A DNA stretch of 34,737 bases from UBA8752 sp036159995 (GTDB lineage Bacteria > Bacteroidota > Bacteroidia > Flavobacteriales_D > Sanyastnellaceae), in the NCBI GenBank assembly GCA_036159995.1, contig JAYYEI010000030.1:1-34737 (forward strand), written 5' to 3'. The translations under genes were made by a program, and so were the position numbers. Below are positions 13,776 through 21,668 of the stretch, piece by piece (the stretch's first letter is position 1; every line of letters begins with the position of its first letter). The notes beneath the pieces are model-generated. The model did no database searches, was not told where the DNA came from, and saw only the letters and a list, made by a program, of their open reading frames with translations.

Positions 13776-14318
13776 TCACGGGCGTCGTTGACGTCCGCCC
13801 GGCTTTCGGCCATTTTGTCCCGACATGCGCTGCTGCATTCGCTTGCGGACCACTTCCTTGAACTTTTTTTGGGCCGCGATGCACCGGACCGCGAAATCCG
13901 GCCCGAATTCGGCAGACACATCCCGCAGGAATTGTGCGCGCAAACCGGGCAGCCCAACCTCTGCAGCTTCAAGGCGGTCGAGAAGACCGTAGAACTCATC
14001 GTCCGAACCGCCCTCGAAGCCGTTCAAGTCTTTCTGCACCTCTTTGAGGTCGCGGGTGGCGCGGTCCAGCTCCTCCTTGTGGGCATTGTAGATCGGCCAA
14101 AAAACCTGGGCCGACTCGGCATCCAACTCCAGTTCCTCCGTGAGGAATCCGACGGCCATCACCTCCATGCGTTCGCGGAGCGCTTCACGGTCCACACCGC
14201 CAGGACGGCCATCAGGCTGGGCAACCAAAGCAGGAGAAAACAGGAGGCCCAACATCAACGTGGACAGGACCATCGGAAAAGGGCGGTTCATCATCTTCAT
14301 GTCGTTCATCAGTTTCAT
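13776..14318 (-). CDS. Spy/CpxP-like periplasmic protein linked to an ECF sigma factor
   Basis: This protein of about 180 residues has an export signal ending in SPALVAQ (about residue 34), then a helical, charged region. The block FLTEELELDAESAQVFWPIYNAHKEELD (about 58-85) resembles the 'LTLTxxEAQKFWPIYN' segment of Bacteroidota proteins usually annotated as 'sensor of ECF-type sigma factor', which are distantly like Spy/CpxP chaperones. The C-terminus is Arg/Lys/Gly-rich. The ATG at 14318 lies two bases after the upstream stop; an ATG seven codons earlier would overlap it. It is the third gene of a sigma factor, membrane protein, periplasmic protein cassette, so it probably senses or buffers envelope stress. 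The mechanism is inference. Confidence 0.65.
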   Translation of the reverse strand: MKLMNDMKMMNRPFPMVLSTLMLGLLFSPALVAQPDGRPGGVDREALRERMEVMAVGFLTEELELDAESAQVFWPIYNAHKEELDRATRDLKEVQKDLNGFEGGSDDEFYGLLDRLEAAEVGLPGLRAQFLRDVSAEFGPDFAVRCIAAQKKFKEVVRKRMQQRMSGQNGRKPGGRQRRP

Positions 14319-14320
14319 AT

Positions 14321-14656
14321 TTAATACAATGTGTTCCAAGACTCCGCTTCCAATTCGAGGAGAGACTCTTCCTCCATCAGCTCCATCATACCGGCCAATT
14401 CATCAACGGACATGGCCTCGAGTTGACACGCGAACGTGACACAAGGCTCCGGCTTCATCGCCTCGCTGAACGCCACGCCCAGCCCGAGAATCAGGGCGAT
14501 GGATGCCGCCAGCGACACCATTGGCATCAGACGACGGGTGCGGCCCTGCCGGGGTGTGGACATCACATCCTGGACCGCTCGCTCTACAGCGGCATCCGCA
14601 ACGCGGAAACCGTCGTCTTTGCAGTTCGGACCGGTGGATGGGAAGTGGGACATCAT
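14321..14656 (-). CDS. Single-pass membrane protein, possible anti-sigma factor
   Basis: About 111 residues are read from ATG 14656, with a second ATG at 14653. An N-terminal cytoplasmic segment of about 44 residues ends in basic residues (RQGRTRR). One membrane span follows (about 45-65, MVSLAASIALILGLGVAF), then a short outer part with two cysteines (C72, C77) and an acidic tail rich in Glu, Met and Leu. I do not recognise a named family. The position between an ECF sigma factor and a Spy-like periplasmic protein, and the inside-span-outside layout, fit a small anti-sigma or signal relay protein. No zinc anti-sigma HxxxCxxC motif is seen. Confidence 0.55.
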   Translation of the reverse strand: MMSHFPSTGPNCKDDGFRVADAAVERAVQDVMSTPRQGRTRRLMPMVSLAASIALILGLGVAFSEAMKPEPCVTFACQLEAMSVDELAGMMELMEEESLLELEAESWNTLY

Positions 14657-14684
14657 GGGAAAAACGAATCTGGATTCCTTGGGT

Positions 14685-15224
14685 TTAATGGAACCAGGAT
14701 TCCGCCTCTTTTTGGAGGATGGCCTCAATCTTCTTCTTCGCGTGGTGAAAGGACGCCTTCAACGCCCCTTCGGATGTCCCCGTCTCGGAAGCGAGGTCCA
14801 CATAGGGCCGGTCGTCAAAATACCGGGCCTGAAAGACCCAGCGTTGCTTGGGCGGCAACGTGGAAATCGCAGCATGCAGCCGCGCCAGGATGGCATCCCC
14901 TTCGAAATCGGGAGAGCTCAGGACCTCGGCAGTTCGCTCCTCCAGCAGGACATCGAGAGGCGCCATGCGACGCAGGTTCCGCTTTCGGGCGGCGTCCACC
15001 GTTGCATTGCGCGTGATGCGCAGGAGCCAAGCACGGCGCTGGGCCTCATTGCCTTCGAATCCATCCCACGCCTTCCACGTCTTGACGAACACGGCCTGGG
15101 TCACATCCTCTGCATCTTCCGTCACGCCCAGCATGCGTCGGCTCTGGGACAGCACCAAGCGGTAATGCTCACGCATCCAATTGGCGAAATCAGGCGGGGA
15201 AGTATGCTGTGAGGCAGAATGCAC
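14685..15224 (-). CDS. RNA polymerase ECF sigma factor (sigma-70 family)
   Basis: About 179 residues hold region 2 (MLGVTEDAEDVTQAVFVKTWKAW, the -10-like binding part) and region 4 (LPPKQRWVFQARYFDDRPYVDLA, then TSEGALKASFHHAKKKIE, a helix-turn-helix for -35-like recognition). There is no region 3, as expected for the ECF group. The start is uncertain: GTG 15224 is chosen, but TTG 15233 is also open and no ATG fits before region 2. A TTCCTTTG box (15231-15238), one mismatch from TAnnTTTG, precedes the GTG by six bases. The gene probably controls envelope or stress genes including its own cassette with the two genes downstream. Confidence 0.9.
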   Translation of the reverse strand: MHSASQHTSPPDFANWMREHYRLVLSQSRRMLGVTEDAEDVTQAVFVKTWKAWDGFEGNEAQRRAWLLRITRNATVDAARKRNLRRMAPLDVLLEERTAEVLSSPDFEGDAILARLHAAISTLPPKQRWVFQARYFDDRPYVDLASETGTSEGALKASFHHAKKKIEAILQKEAESWFH

Positions 15225-15258
15225 GTACCCCAAAGGAACGGGTCACAGGCTGGAGCGT

Positions 15259-16080
15259 TTAACCGAAGGCCGAGCGGATCACAGCCAACCCTTCCTTGGC
15301 AATGCCGGGAGCGGCGGCAAACGTCTCCGCCCCGGACAGCATGGCCTGTGTATCGTCCTGTCCTGAGAAGGTACAGGTGATGCCGCCGGCTTCCTGAACG
15401 AGCAGTAGGCCTGCCGCGATGTCCCACGGCTGAAGGCTGTACTCGAAGAAGAGGTCAAACCGACCACAGGCCACGTAGGCCAAGTCAATCGCTGCAGACC
15501 CCATCCTGCGGATGCCACGCGAACCCCGAGCGTAGGCTGTCAAGGCCTCGAGGTAGTCGTCCATCCGGTCGAAATCCCAGTGGGGGAAGCCAGTGGCCAC
15601 CAAGGCATCCGACAACTGGCTCCGGTCGGCACAGCAAACAGGCTTCCCGTTCAAATGCGTGCCTCCGCCTTGCCAGGCCGTGAAGCACTCGTCGCGGTTG
15701 GGATCGTACACGATGGCGACGACCGGCTGATGGCCATCGACAAGGGCGACGGACACACAAAACACGGGCAGGCCATGAATGAGGTTGGTCGTGCCATCGA
15801 GCGGGTCCACCACCCAGCGGAATCGGGCGTTGTCCGAAGCCCCAGCCGTGCCTTCCTCCGCCAGAAAGCCGGCCTCAGGAAGCAGGGCCTGCAGCCCTTT
15901 GACCAGCCTGGCTTCCGCCGTCTTGTCGACATGGCTGACGAGGGAATTCAAGCCCTTGACTTCGATGTCCGCCTCGGCCACCCGCTGCTCGACGAGGTAC
16001 TCACCGACGGGGCGAATGACCTCAACGGCTCCGGAAGTCAGCGCTTCAGCATCGAATGAGAGGGGAGCAGGAGAGTCCAT
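15259..16080 (-). CDS. suhB: Inositol monophosphatase family protein
   Basis: This 273-residue protein is a complete member of the Mg2+/Li+-sensitive phosphatase family that splits myo-inositol-1-phosphate and related sugar phosphates. Metal-site motifs are all present: Glu75-Glu76 in AEEGTAG, DPLDGTTN (92-99) and WDIAAG (219-224). Bacterial members such as E. coli SuhB also act in rRNA transcription antitermination, so the in vivo role may not be purely enzymatic. It starts three bases after the lgt stop, so it is co-transcribed with lgt and mtaB. The suhB symbol indicates family only. The family is secure and the substrate is not. Confidence 0.88.
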   Translation of the reverse strand: MDSPAPLSFDAEALTSGAVEVIRPVGEYLVEQRVAEADIEVKGLNSLVSHVDKTAEARLVKGLQALLPEAGFLAEEGTAGASDNARFRWVVDPLDGTTNLIHGLPVFCVSVALVDGHQPVVAIVYDPNRDECFTAWQGGGTHLNGKPVCCADRSQLSDALVATGFPHWDFDRMDDYLEALTAYARGSRGIRRMGSAAIDLAYVACGRFDLFFEYSLQPWDIAAGLLLVQEAGGITCTFSGQDDTQAMLSGAETFAAAPGIAKEGLAVIRSAFG

Positions 16081-16083
16081 CGG

Positions 16084-17295
16084 TCAACCTGGTTGGCGCC
16101 GGGACACCCAAATGGTCAGCGCCAAACCGCCGAGAAAGGTGAGCGTCGAGATCAGCTCAGCCTGGGTGAAGGTGATGCCCAGCCAGTTCATCTCGGCATT
16201 GACCCGGATCTTCTCGATGAAGAACCGCTCGACCCCATTGAACATGAGGTAAACCCCAAACAGGAAGCCAGGCGCCTTCCACCGCTTGCGCATGCTCCAG
16301 AGGAACGCGAAGATGGCCGTGGCCATGATCGTCTCGTACAACGAAGTGGGGTAGACCCCGGGATCGAGGTAGGTCCCGAAGCCTTCGAAAATCGGCCAAG
16401 GATCGTTCTCGGTGATCAGCTTGCCTGTGTACCCTGCGGGGCGGGGACCGTAGACCGCGTTGACGTTGTTGGGGAAGGAGTACGACCACACCCAGTCCGG
16501 CGCCCACGAAAGCCAATCGGGCTTGGGGTTGACATTCGGGATGCCCCAGTCCCCATCCCCGCTGATCTGGCAGCCCATGCGCCCGATTCCGTATGCCAGG
16601 ATCAAGCCCGGTGCCGTGGCATCCGCGAGATGGAGGAAGGGAATCTTCACCCGACGGGCATACCAGGCGACGGCCAATCCTCCCACGATGAGGCCTCCGT
16701 AGATGGTCAGTCCGCCCAGAAAGCTTTGCAAGGATGGCTCACGAAAGAAGGCCACCAGCTCATCGGGGTACTCCAGGAGGTGGAACAGCTTGGCCCCGAC
16801 GACACCGCCAACGGCCGCGTACAACGTGACGTTGCCCGTGCGCTCCCACGGATGCACGGTGACAGTCTTCTGCTCCGGGGTCTCGAGCCGTTGCTTGACA
16901 TCCTCCTTCCAACGGAGCCAGCCCATGACCACGCCCACCAGGACGCCGAGAAGGGGATACCCGGCCCCGCTGAACAGATGCTGTTGGGGAGGACCACCAC
17001 CTTGGAACAGGTCAGAGGCATTGACCAGAAGCCAAAGCACCTTCCAGCCGAGTACGAATCCAAGCAGACCGCTGGACACCCAAGCCAAAGGCCCCTCGGG
17101 CTTTCCGACCCAGACCGTTTTCTCCGTGGTCGGCAGCACACCGTCTTTTTCCTTGCGCTGGAGCTCCCGGCGGAGCAGGGCAGAAGCCGCGACGAAAGCA
17201 AGGGCCACCATCAGCCCGAACGAATTCACCAGCTTCAAGGCCGCGATCTCGATGCCAAAGAGATCTTGAAAGAGGAAATACAGATTGGGGTACAA
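16084..17295 (-). CDS. lgt: Prolipoprotein diacylglyceryl transferase (long Bacteroidota form), TTG start
   Basis: Lgt transfers diacylglycerol to the lipobox cysteine of prolipoproteins in the inner membrane. The 403 residues exceed the 291 of E. coli. Hydrophobic spans are visible near 20-40, 72-92, 108-126, 155-172, 193-212, 225-240 and after 320. Family motifs are GGLTIYGGLIVGG (194-206), YGIGRMGCQISGDGDWG (235-251), VYPTSLYE (314-321) and NGVERFFIEKIRVN. The extra length includes the loop at 251-312. No ATG exists between the mtaB stop and the conserved YPNLYF, so TTG 17295 is the best start. A lipobox substrate, the isoaspartyl peptidase, is encoded in this window. Confidence 0.93.
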   Translation of the reverse strand: MYPNLYFLFQDLFGIEIAALKLVNSFGLMVALAFVAASALLRRELQRKEKDGVLPTTEKTVWVGKPEGPLAWVSSGLLGFVLGWKVLWLLVNASDLFQGGGPPQQHLFSGAGYPLLGVLVGVVMGWLRWKEDVKQRLETPEQKTVTVHPWERTGNVTLYAAVGGVVGAKLFHLLEYPDELVAFFREPSLQSFLGGLTIYGGLIVGGLAVAWYARRVKIPFLHLADATAPGLILAYGIGRMGCQISGDGDWGIPNVNPKPDWLSWAPDWVWSYSFPNNVNAVYGPRPAGYTGKLITENDPWPIFEGFGTYLDPGVYPTSLYETIMATAIFAFLWSMRKRWKAPGFLFGVYLMFNGVERFFIEKIRVNAEMNWLGITFTQAELISTLTFLGGLALTIWVSRRQPG

Positions 17296-17318
17296 GACGG
17301 CGTGAATCTGCAGGCAAG

Positions 17319-18650
17319 TTAGTCGGAGACCAAGGTCCCCTGAACCCGCCCCTCACGGAATCCACCCAGCGTCACGTCGACCACCGTCCCCGGAGCCAGT
17401 TTCGCGGAATCGGCCACCGCCACCCGCACGTACTCGGGCGTGTAGCCCGACCGGCTCCCGGCCTCATCCACTTCGCCCTCCAACAGCACCGGGCGGGTGC
17501 CCCCCTCAAAGCGGGCGGCATGGGCCCACTGTTTCTTCAGACTGACCTGGGTCAGCACCTTGTTGCGCGCTTTGCGCTCCGGCACGGGCACCACCTCGTC
17601 GATGCGCAACGCCGTCGTCTTGGGCCGCTCGCTGTAGGTAAACACGTGCAGGTAAGACGCCGGCGCCTCAAGCAGGAAATCCCGGGTCTTGGCGAATTCC
17701 AATTCCGTCTCGCCCGGAAATCCGACGATGACGTCAATGCCGATGCCGGCCTCAGGCATGCGGTCCACGATGTGGGCCAGACGGTCGCGATACAAATCGG
17801 TCCGGTACCGGCGGCGCATGGCGCTCAGCACGGCGTCGCTGCCGCTTTGGAGCGGGATGTGGAAGTGTGGCTGGAACTTCTGGGAGTCCGCCACGAAATC
17901 AATCAGCGGGGCCTCGAGCAGATTCGGTTCGATCGAACTGATGCGGTAGCGTTCCACCGACGCGAGACCAGCATCTTCCTCGAGCGCTCGGCAGAGATCG
18001 AGGAGGGTTTCCCCCTGCGCCTTGCCGAAGTCGCCGATGTTCACCCCGGTCAGGACGATTTCCCGGGCCCCGGCCTCAGCGGCCTTGCGAGCCTCGACGA
18101 GGGTGGTGGCGATGTCCCCAGAGCGGGAGCGTCCCCGTGCGAGGGGAATGGTGCAGAAGGCACAGAAATAATCACATCCGTCCTGCACCTTGAGGAAACT
18201 GCGCGTGCGGTCCCCGCTGCTCACTGCGGGGTGGAAGGCATTGACCTCGCGGATCTCCCCGCGCTCCACCACAGCCGCGTCGTCTCCGGATGCCTTCCGG
18301 GCGCGTTGGAACTCCAGGTGAGCGGCCAGGTTGAATTTTTCTTGAGCGCCAAGGACGAGGTCCACGCCGTCGATGTCCGCGATTTCCTTCGGCTTGAGCT
18401 GGGCATAGCAGCCGATGACCGCCACAAACGAATCGGGATTGGCCGCCTTCGCCCGCCGCACGATGTTCCGGCATTTGGCATCGGCGTGGTCCGTCACGCT
18501 GCAGGTGTTGACCACCACCACGTCCGGACGGTCCTCCACGGCCACCTTGGCGTAGCCAGCCTCGGTCAGCCCCCGGAGGAGGGCGCTCGATTCGGAGAAA
18601 TTGAGCTTGCAGCCCAGGGTCTCGAAGGCCACGCGGCCATGGTTTGCCAT
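17319..18650 (-). CDS. mtaB: tRNA t6A37 methylthiotransferase MtaB (radical SAM)
   Basis: MtaB converts t6A at position 37 of ANN-decoding tRNAs to ms2t6A. The 443 residues show the UPF0004 domain with cluster cysteines C14 (TLGCKLN), C50 (NTCSVT) and C81 (IGCYAQ). The radical SAM cluster is C159-x3-C163-x2-C166 (GCDYFCAFC), followed by IPLARGRSRSG. IPLQSGSDAVLSAMRRRY and DVIVGFPGETE mark the barrel. A C-terminal TRAM-like domain (about 380-443) ends the protein. NTCSVTDHADAKCRNIVRR separates it from MiaB and RimO. It leads the mtaB-lgt-IMPase run. A perfect TAATTTTG box ends four bases before the ATG. Confidence 0.94.
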   Translation of the reverse strand: MANHGRVAFETLGCKLNFSESSALLRGLTEAGYAKVAVEDRPDVVVVNTCSVTDHADAKCRNIVRRAKAANPDSFVAVIGCYAQLKPKEIADIDGVDLVLGAQEKFNLAAHLEFQRARKASGDDAAVVERGEIREVNAFHPAVSSGDRTRSFLKVQDGCDYFCAFCTIPLARGRSRSGDIATTLVEARKAAEAGAREIVLTGVNIGDFGKAQGETLLDLCRALEEDAGLASVERYRISSIEPNLLEAPLIDFVADSQKFQPHFHIPLQSGSDAVLSAMRRRYRTDLYRDRLAHIVDRMPEAGIGIDVIVGFPGETELEFAKTRDFLLEAPASYLHVFTYSERPKTTALRIDEVVPVPERKARNKVLTQVSLKKQWAHAARFEGGTRPVLLEGEVDEAGSRSGYTPEYVRVAVADSAKLAPGTVVDVTLGGFREGRVQGTLVSD

Positions 18651-18654
18651 GGGA

Positions 18655-18662
18655 CAAAATTA
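18655..18662 (-). promoter_or_regulatory. Putative -7 box (TAnnTTTG) directly in front of mtaB
   Basis: On the minus strand this reads TAATTTTG, a perfect consensus match, followed by TCCC and the mtaB ATG. The geometry is identical to that at gcvT. The expected transcription start would be at or beside the A of the ATG. Confidence 0.45.
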
Positions 18663-18710
18663 ATCGGGCAACCTCGAGCCCCATTCAGCGGTTATGACCC
18701 ACGAGAGCAT

Positions 18711-18720
18711 CGTGCGCACG
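18711..18720. promoter_or_regulatory. Ten-base palindrome between mtaB and the FG-GAP gene
   Basis: CGTGCGCACG is fully self-complementary. Its half-site CGTGCG recurs two bases further on (18723-18728), just before a TACATTAG sequence that could be a weak -7 box for the plus-strand gene starting at 18758. A regulator site is possible. Confidence 0.3.
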
Positions 18721-18757
18721 GGCGTGCGTACATTAGCTGACCCGCAAACCATCAAGG

Positions 18758-21604
18758 ATGAACCAAACCCGCCTTACCGCGCTGACCGCCATGTTGCTGT
18801 TCAGCGTCACCGCATTCACCCAGTCCTTCACCCTGTCCACCGATCTGCTCGGCGACGCCTTCCACAGCGGAGGCCCCATCGGTTTCATCGATGTCGACAA
18901 CGATGGACTGGACGACCTCGTGCTCTTCAACCAGGGCGACGACGTCAACATTCTCTACCAAACTGCCACCGGATTCAGCAAGGTCCAATACGGCCAGGTC
19001 AGCACCGCGAACCAGTGGGGCGCTTGCATCGGCGACATGAACAACGACGGCTTCAAGGACATCTACGCCGGCGGCAGCTATGACGGCGTCCATTTCATGG
19101 CCATCGGCCCAGGAGGCACCTTCGAGCTCAACGACCTCGACAACGGCTCCATGTTCATGCAGGCCTGCAACATGGCCGACCTCGACAACGACGGTGTCCT
19201 CGACGCCTTCGGGTGCCACGACGACGCCCTCAGCCGCATGTGGAAGGGGTCCGAGACCGGCCTTCCGGTCAACGACGAGAGCCTGATGCCGTTGACGAGC
19301 TACGACTACAGCGACTACCCGAACACGGACCACAGCGGCAACTACGGCACCGTGTTCAGCGACTTCGACAGCGATGGAGACGTGGACCTGTACATCGCCA
19401 AGTGCCGCCAATTCGTCAGCGACCCGCAAGACCCGCGCCGCATCAACCAACTCTGGGTGAATGACGGTCAGGGGGGATGGACCGAGGAGGCGGCCGACCG
19501 TGGCCTCGTGTTCTTCGAGCAGAGTTGGACGGCCGACTTCGGTGACATCGACAACGACGGTGACATGGACCTCGCCGTGACCAACCACAGCACGACGCTG
19601 TTCCTCCTCGAGAACGACGGCACCGGCCACTACACCGATATCACCGCAGGCAGCGGCATGGAAGTCAGCGGATTCTTCCTGCAGAGCAAGTTCGAGGACT
19701 TCGACAACGACGGCTTCCTTGATTTCATCACCTCCGGAGACAACAGCTCCAACTATTACTTCAAAGGCAACGGCGACGGCACGTTCCAACAGCTCGACTG
19801 GCCGTTCAGCTACGGCGACGCCATGCTCAGCTTCGCAACAGGTGACGTGGGCCGCGACGGTCAGATGGACCTGATCGCCAGCCACGGCAGCGTCTACGTG
19901 AGCCCGGACAACAACAACCCGGACCAGCTCTACATCAACGATGGCAGTGACCACCACTGGGTGTGCTTCGACCTGCAGGGCATTGAATCCAATGCCGATG
20001 CCGTGGGCGCCCAAGTTGCCATCTACGGACCCTGGGGCGTTCAGCTCCGTGATGTCCGTGCCGGCGAGAGCTATGGCATCACCTGCACGACCCACCCGCA
20101 TTTCGGTCTGGGCGAGTCCGACCACATCGACAGCGCCGTGGTGCACTTCCCGAGCGGATTCACCGCGACCCTCATCGATCCCGCCATCGACACCTACCAC
20201 AACGTCATTGAGGCTCCGTGCCAGATCGGCGCCTTCGACCTGACCCTGACCGGAGGCAACGTCATCTGCCCCGGAGAGACGGTGACCATCGACGCCCCGA
20301 TGGGCTACGCCACCTACGAGTGGAGCAACGGCGAGATGGCCCTTGGCATCACCGTGGGAGAAACGGGCAACTACACCGTCCTCGTCTACGACCAAGATGG
20401 CTGCGCCGGCATCTCCAATCCGATCTCCATCGAGGTCTACGAACCGGAGGTCCCAACCATCACGGTCGACGGCGACCTCAAGCTCTGTGACGGCGAAAGT
20501 GTGACGCTCATCTGCAGCGCCGCTCCGGGCTACGCCTGGAGCACCGGAGCCACGGACCAGAGCATCCAGATTTCCGAGGCCGGCACGTACAGCGTCTCCA
20601 TCGACGGAGAATGCGCCGAGCCCACCGCCTCCGAGGATGTCGTGGTGGAGGTCTACGATGTGCCCGGCACGCCCACCGTGGAAGACACCGAAATTCCGGC
20701 TCCGGCCAGCACGACGCTGGAGTTCACGGGATCCGAACTGCACTGGTACGACAGCGAGACCGCGGAAAACCCCGTCTTCGTCGGCAACAGCTACACCACG
20801 GACGTGCTGAACGAGACGACCACCTTTTGGGTGGAGGATGTTCTCAACCACGGCCTCGAAACCGCCATGGGCGGCTCGTCCGCACAAAGCGACGGCCAGT
20901 ACCACAACAACAGCAACTACTGGCTTCGCTTCGACGCCTACGAGGATCTCGTCATTGAAAGCGTCAAGGTTTTCGCCAATGGCACCGAAGACCGCACGGT
21001 CGCCGCCATCGACGCCGCCGGCAACATCCTCGACCAAATCACGGTGACCATTCCCGACGGAGAGAGCATCGTGGAACTCGGACTCATCGTTCCCGCCGGC
21101 ACGGGACATGGTCTCCGGAGTTTGGACGGCAACCCCCAACTCTGGCGCGATGGACAGGGCAGCAACCTCGACTACCCCTACGAGCTCGGCGATTTGGCGA
21201 CCATCACCTCCAGCAGCGTAAACAACCCCAACAACGCCACCAATTACTACTATTTCTTCTACGACTGGACGGTGAGCACCCAGGGCATCGCCTGTGCCTC
21301 CGACCGCGTGCCCGTCACGGTCACCGTGACCACCTCCGGCGTGGCCGACCTTACCGTGCTGGAAGGCGGCCTCCAAGTGTTCCCCAACCCGTCGGAAGGG
21401 CAGGTCCAGCTCCAATGGGAAGTGACCACCGGCGCTGTGCGCTGTGAGGTCATCGATGCCTCAGGCCGTGTGCTCTTCCAGCGGGAAGCCGCCGGTCCGA
21501 ACCTGCTCGGCACCCTCGACTTCTCGACCCTGCCCAAGGGTGTTCACATCCTGAAGCTCACGCAAGGAGGCCGCACCGCTACGGCGCGCATCGTTCTCCG
21601 CTGA
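18758..21604 (+). CDS. Secreted FG-GAP/VCBS-ASPIC protein with T9SS type A sorting tail
   Basis: This 948-residue exported protein has a signal peptide over residues 1-22 (ending TAFTQ). A beta-propeller-like part follows, built on Ca2+-binding loops: DVDNDGLDD, DMNNDGFKD, DLDNDGVLD, DFDSDGDVD, DIDNDGDMD and DFDNDGFLD. An ASPIC/UnbV domain follows at about 400-475 (NADAVGAQVAIYGPWG, then HFGLGESDHIDSAVVHFPSG), as in CRTAC1-like proteins. Two Ig-like repeats (CPGETVTIDAPMGYATYEWS and CDGESVTLICSAAPGYAWST) and a galactose-binding-like region lead to the C-terminal T9SS tail VFPNPSEGQVQLQW, VIDASGRVLF and PKGVHILKL. It is probably surface-exposed. The substrate is unknown. Confidence 0.88.
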   Translation: MNQTRLTALTAMLLFSVTAFTQSFTLSTDLLGDAFHSGGPIGFIDVDNDGLDDLVLFNQGDDVNILYQTATGFSKVQYGQVSTANQWGACIGDMNNDGFKDIYAGGSYDGVHFMAIGPGGTFELNDLDNGSMFMQACNMADLDNDGVLDAFGCHDDALSRMWKGSETGLPVNDESLMPLTSYDYSDYPNTDHSGNYGTVFSDFDSDGDVDLYIAKCRQFVSDPQDPRRINQLWVNDGQGGWTEEAADRGLVFFEQSWTADFGDIDNDGDMDLAVTNHSTTLFLLENDGTGHYTDITAGSGMEVSGFFLQSKFEDFDNDGFLDFITSGDNSSNYYFKGNGDGTFQQLDWPFSYGDAMLSFATGDVGRDGQMDLIASHGSVYVSPDNNNPDQLYINDGSDHHWVCFDLQGIESNADAVGAQVAIYGPWGVQLRDVRAGESYGITCTTHPHFGLGESDHIDSAVVHFPSGFTATLIDPAIDTYHNVIEAPCQIGAFDLTLTGGNVICPGETVTIDAPMGYATYEWSNGEMALGITVGETGNYTVLVYDQDGCAGISNPISIEVYEPEVPTITVDGDLKLCDGESVTLICSAAPGYAWSTGATDQSIQISEAGTYSVSIDGECAEPTASEDVVVEVYDVPGTPTVEDTEIPAPASTTLEFTGSELHWYDSETAENPVFVGNSYTTDVLNETTTFWVEDVLNHGLETAMGGSSAQSDGQYHNNSNYWLRFDAYEDLVIESVKVFANGTEDRTVAAIDAAGNILDQITVTIPDGESIVELGLIVPAGTGHGLRSLDGNPQLWRDGQGSNLDYPYELGDLATITSSSVNNPNNATNYYYFFYDWTVSTQGIACASDRVPVTVTVTTSGVADLTVLEGGLQVFPNPSEGQVQLQWEVTTGAVRCEVIDASGRVLFQREAAGPNLLGTLDFSTLPKGVHILKLTQGGRTATARIVLR

Positions 21605-21623
21605 TCTTCATCTACCAATTCAA

Positions 21624-21660
21624 GGACCCCGCCCGGCAACGGTGCGGGGTTCTTCTTTTC
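21624..21660 (+). terminator. Intrinsic terminator after the FG-GAP gene
   Basis: ACCCCGC (21626-21632) pairs with GCGGGGT (21644-21650), and outward extension with one G-U pair gives a stem of about nine bases. An 11-base loop separates the arms. A T-rich run (TCTTCTTTTCTT) follows at once. It lies about 20 bases after the stop codon at 21604 and ends before the cytochrome ATG at 21669. Confidence 0.85.
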
Positions 21661-21668
21661 TTCGCATT

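Noticed and set aside
18752..21415. An 887-codon minus-strand frame opposite the FG-GAP gene
   Set aside because: The Val/Ala/Glu/Gly-rich translation mirrors the Asp-rich loops of the true gene. It has no signal peptide or domain.
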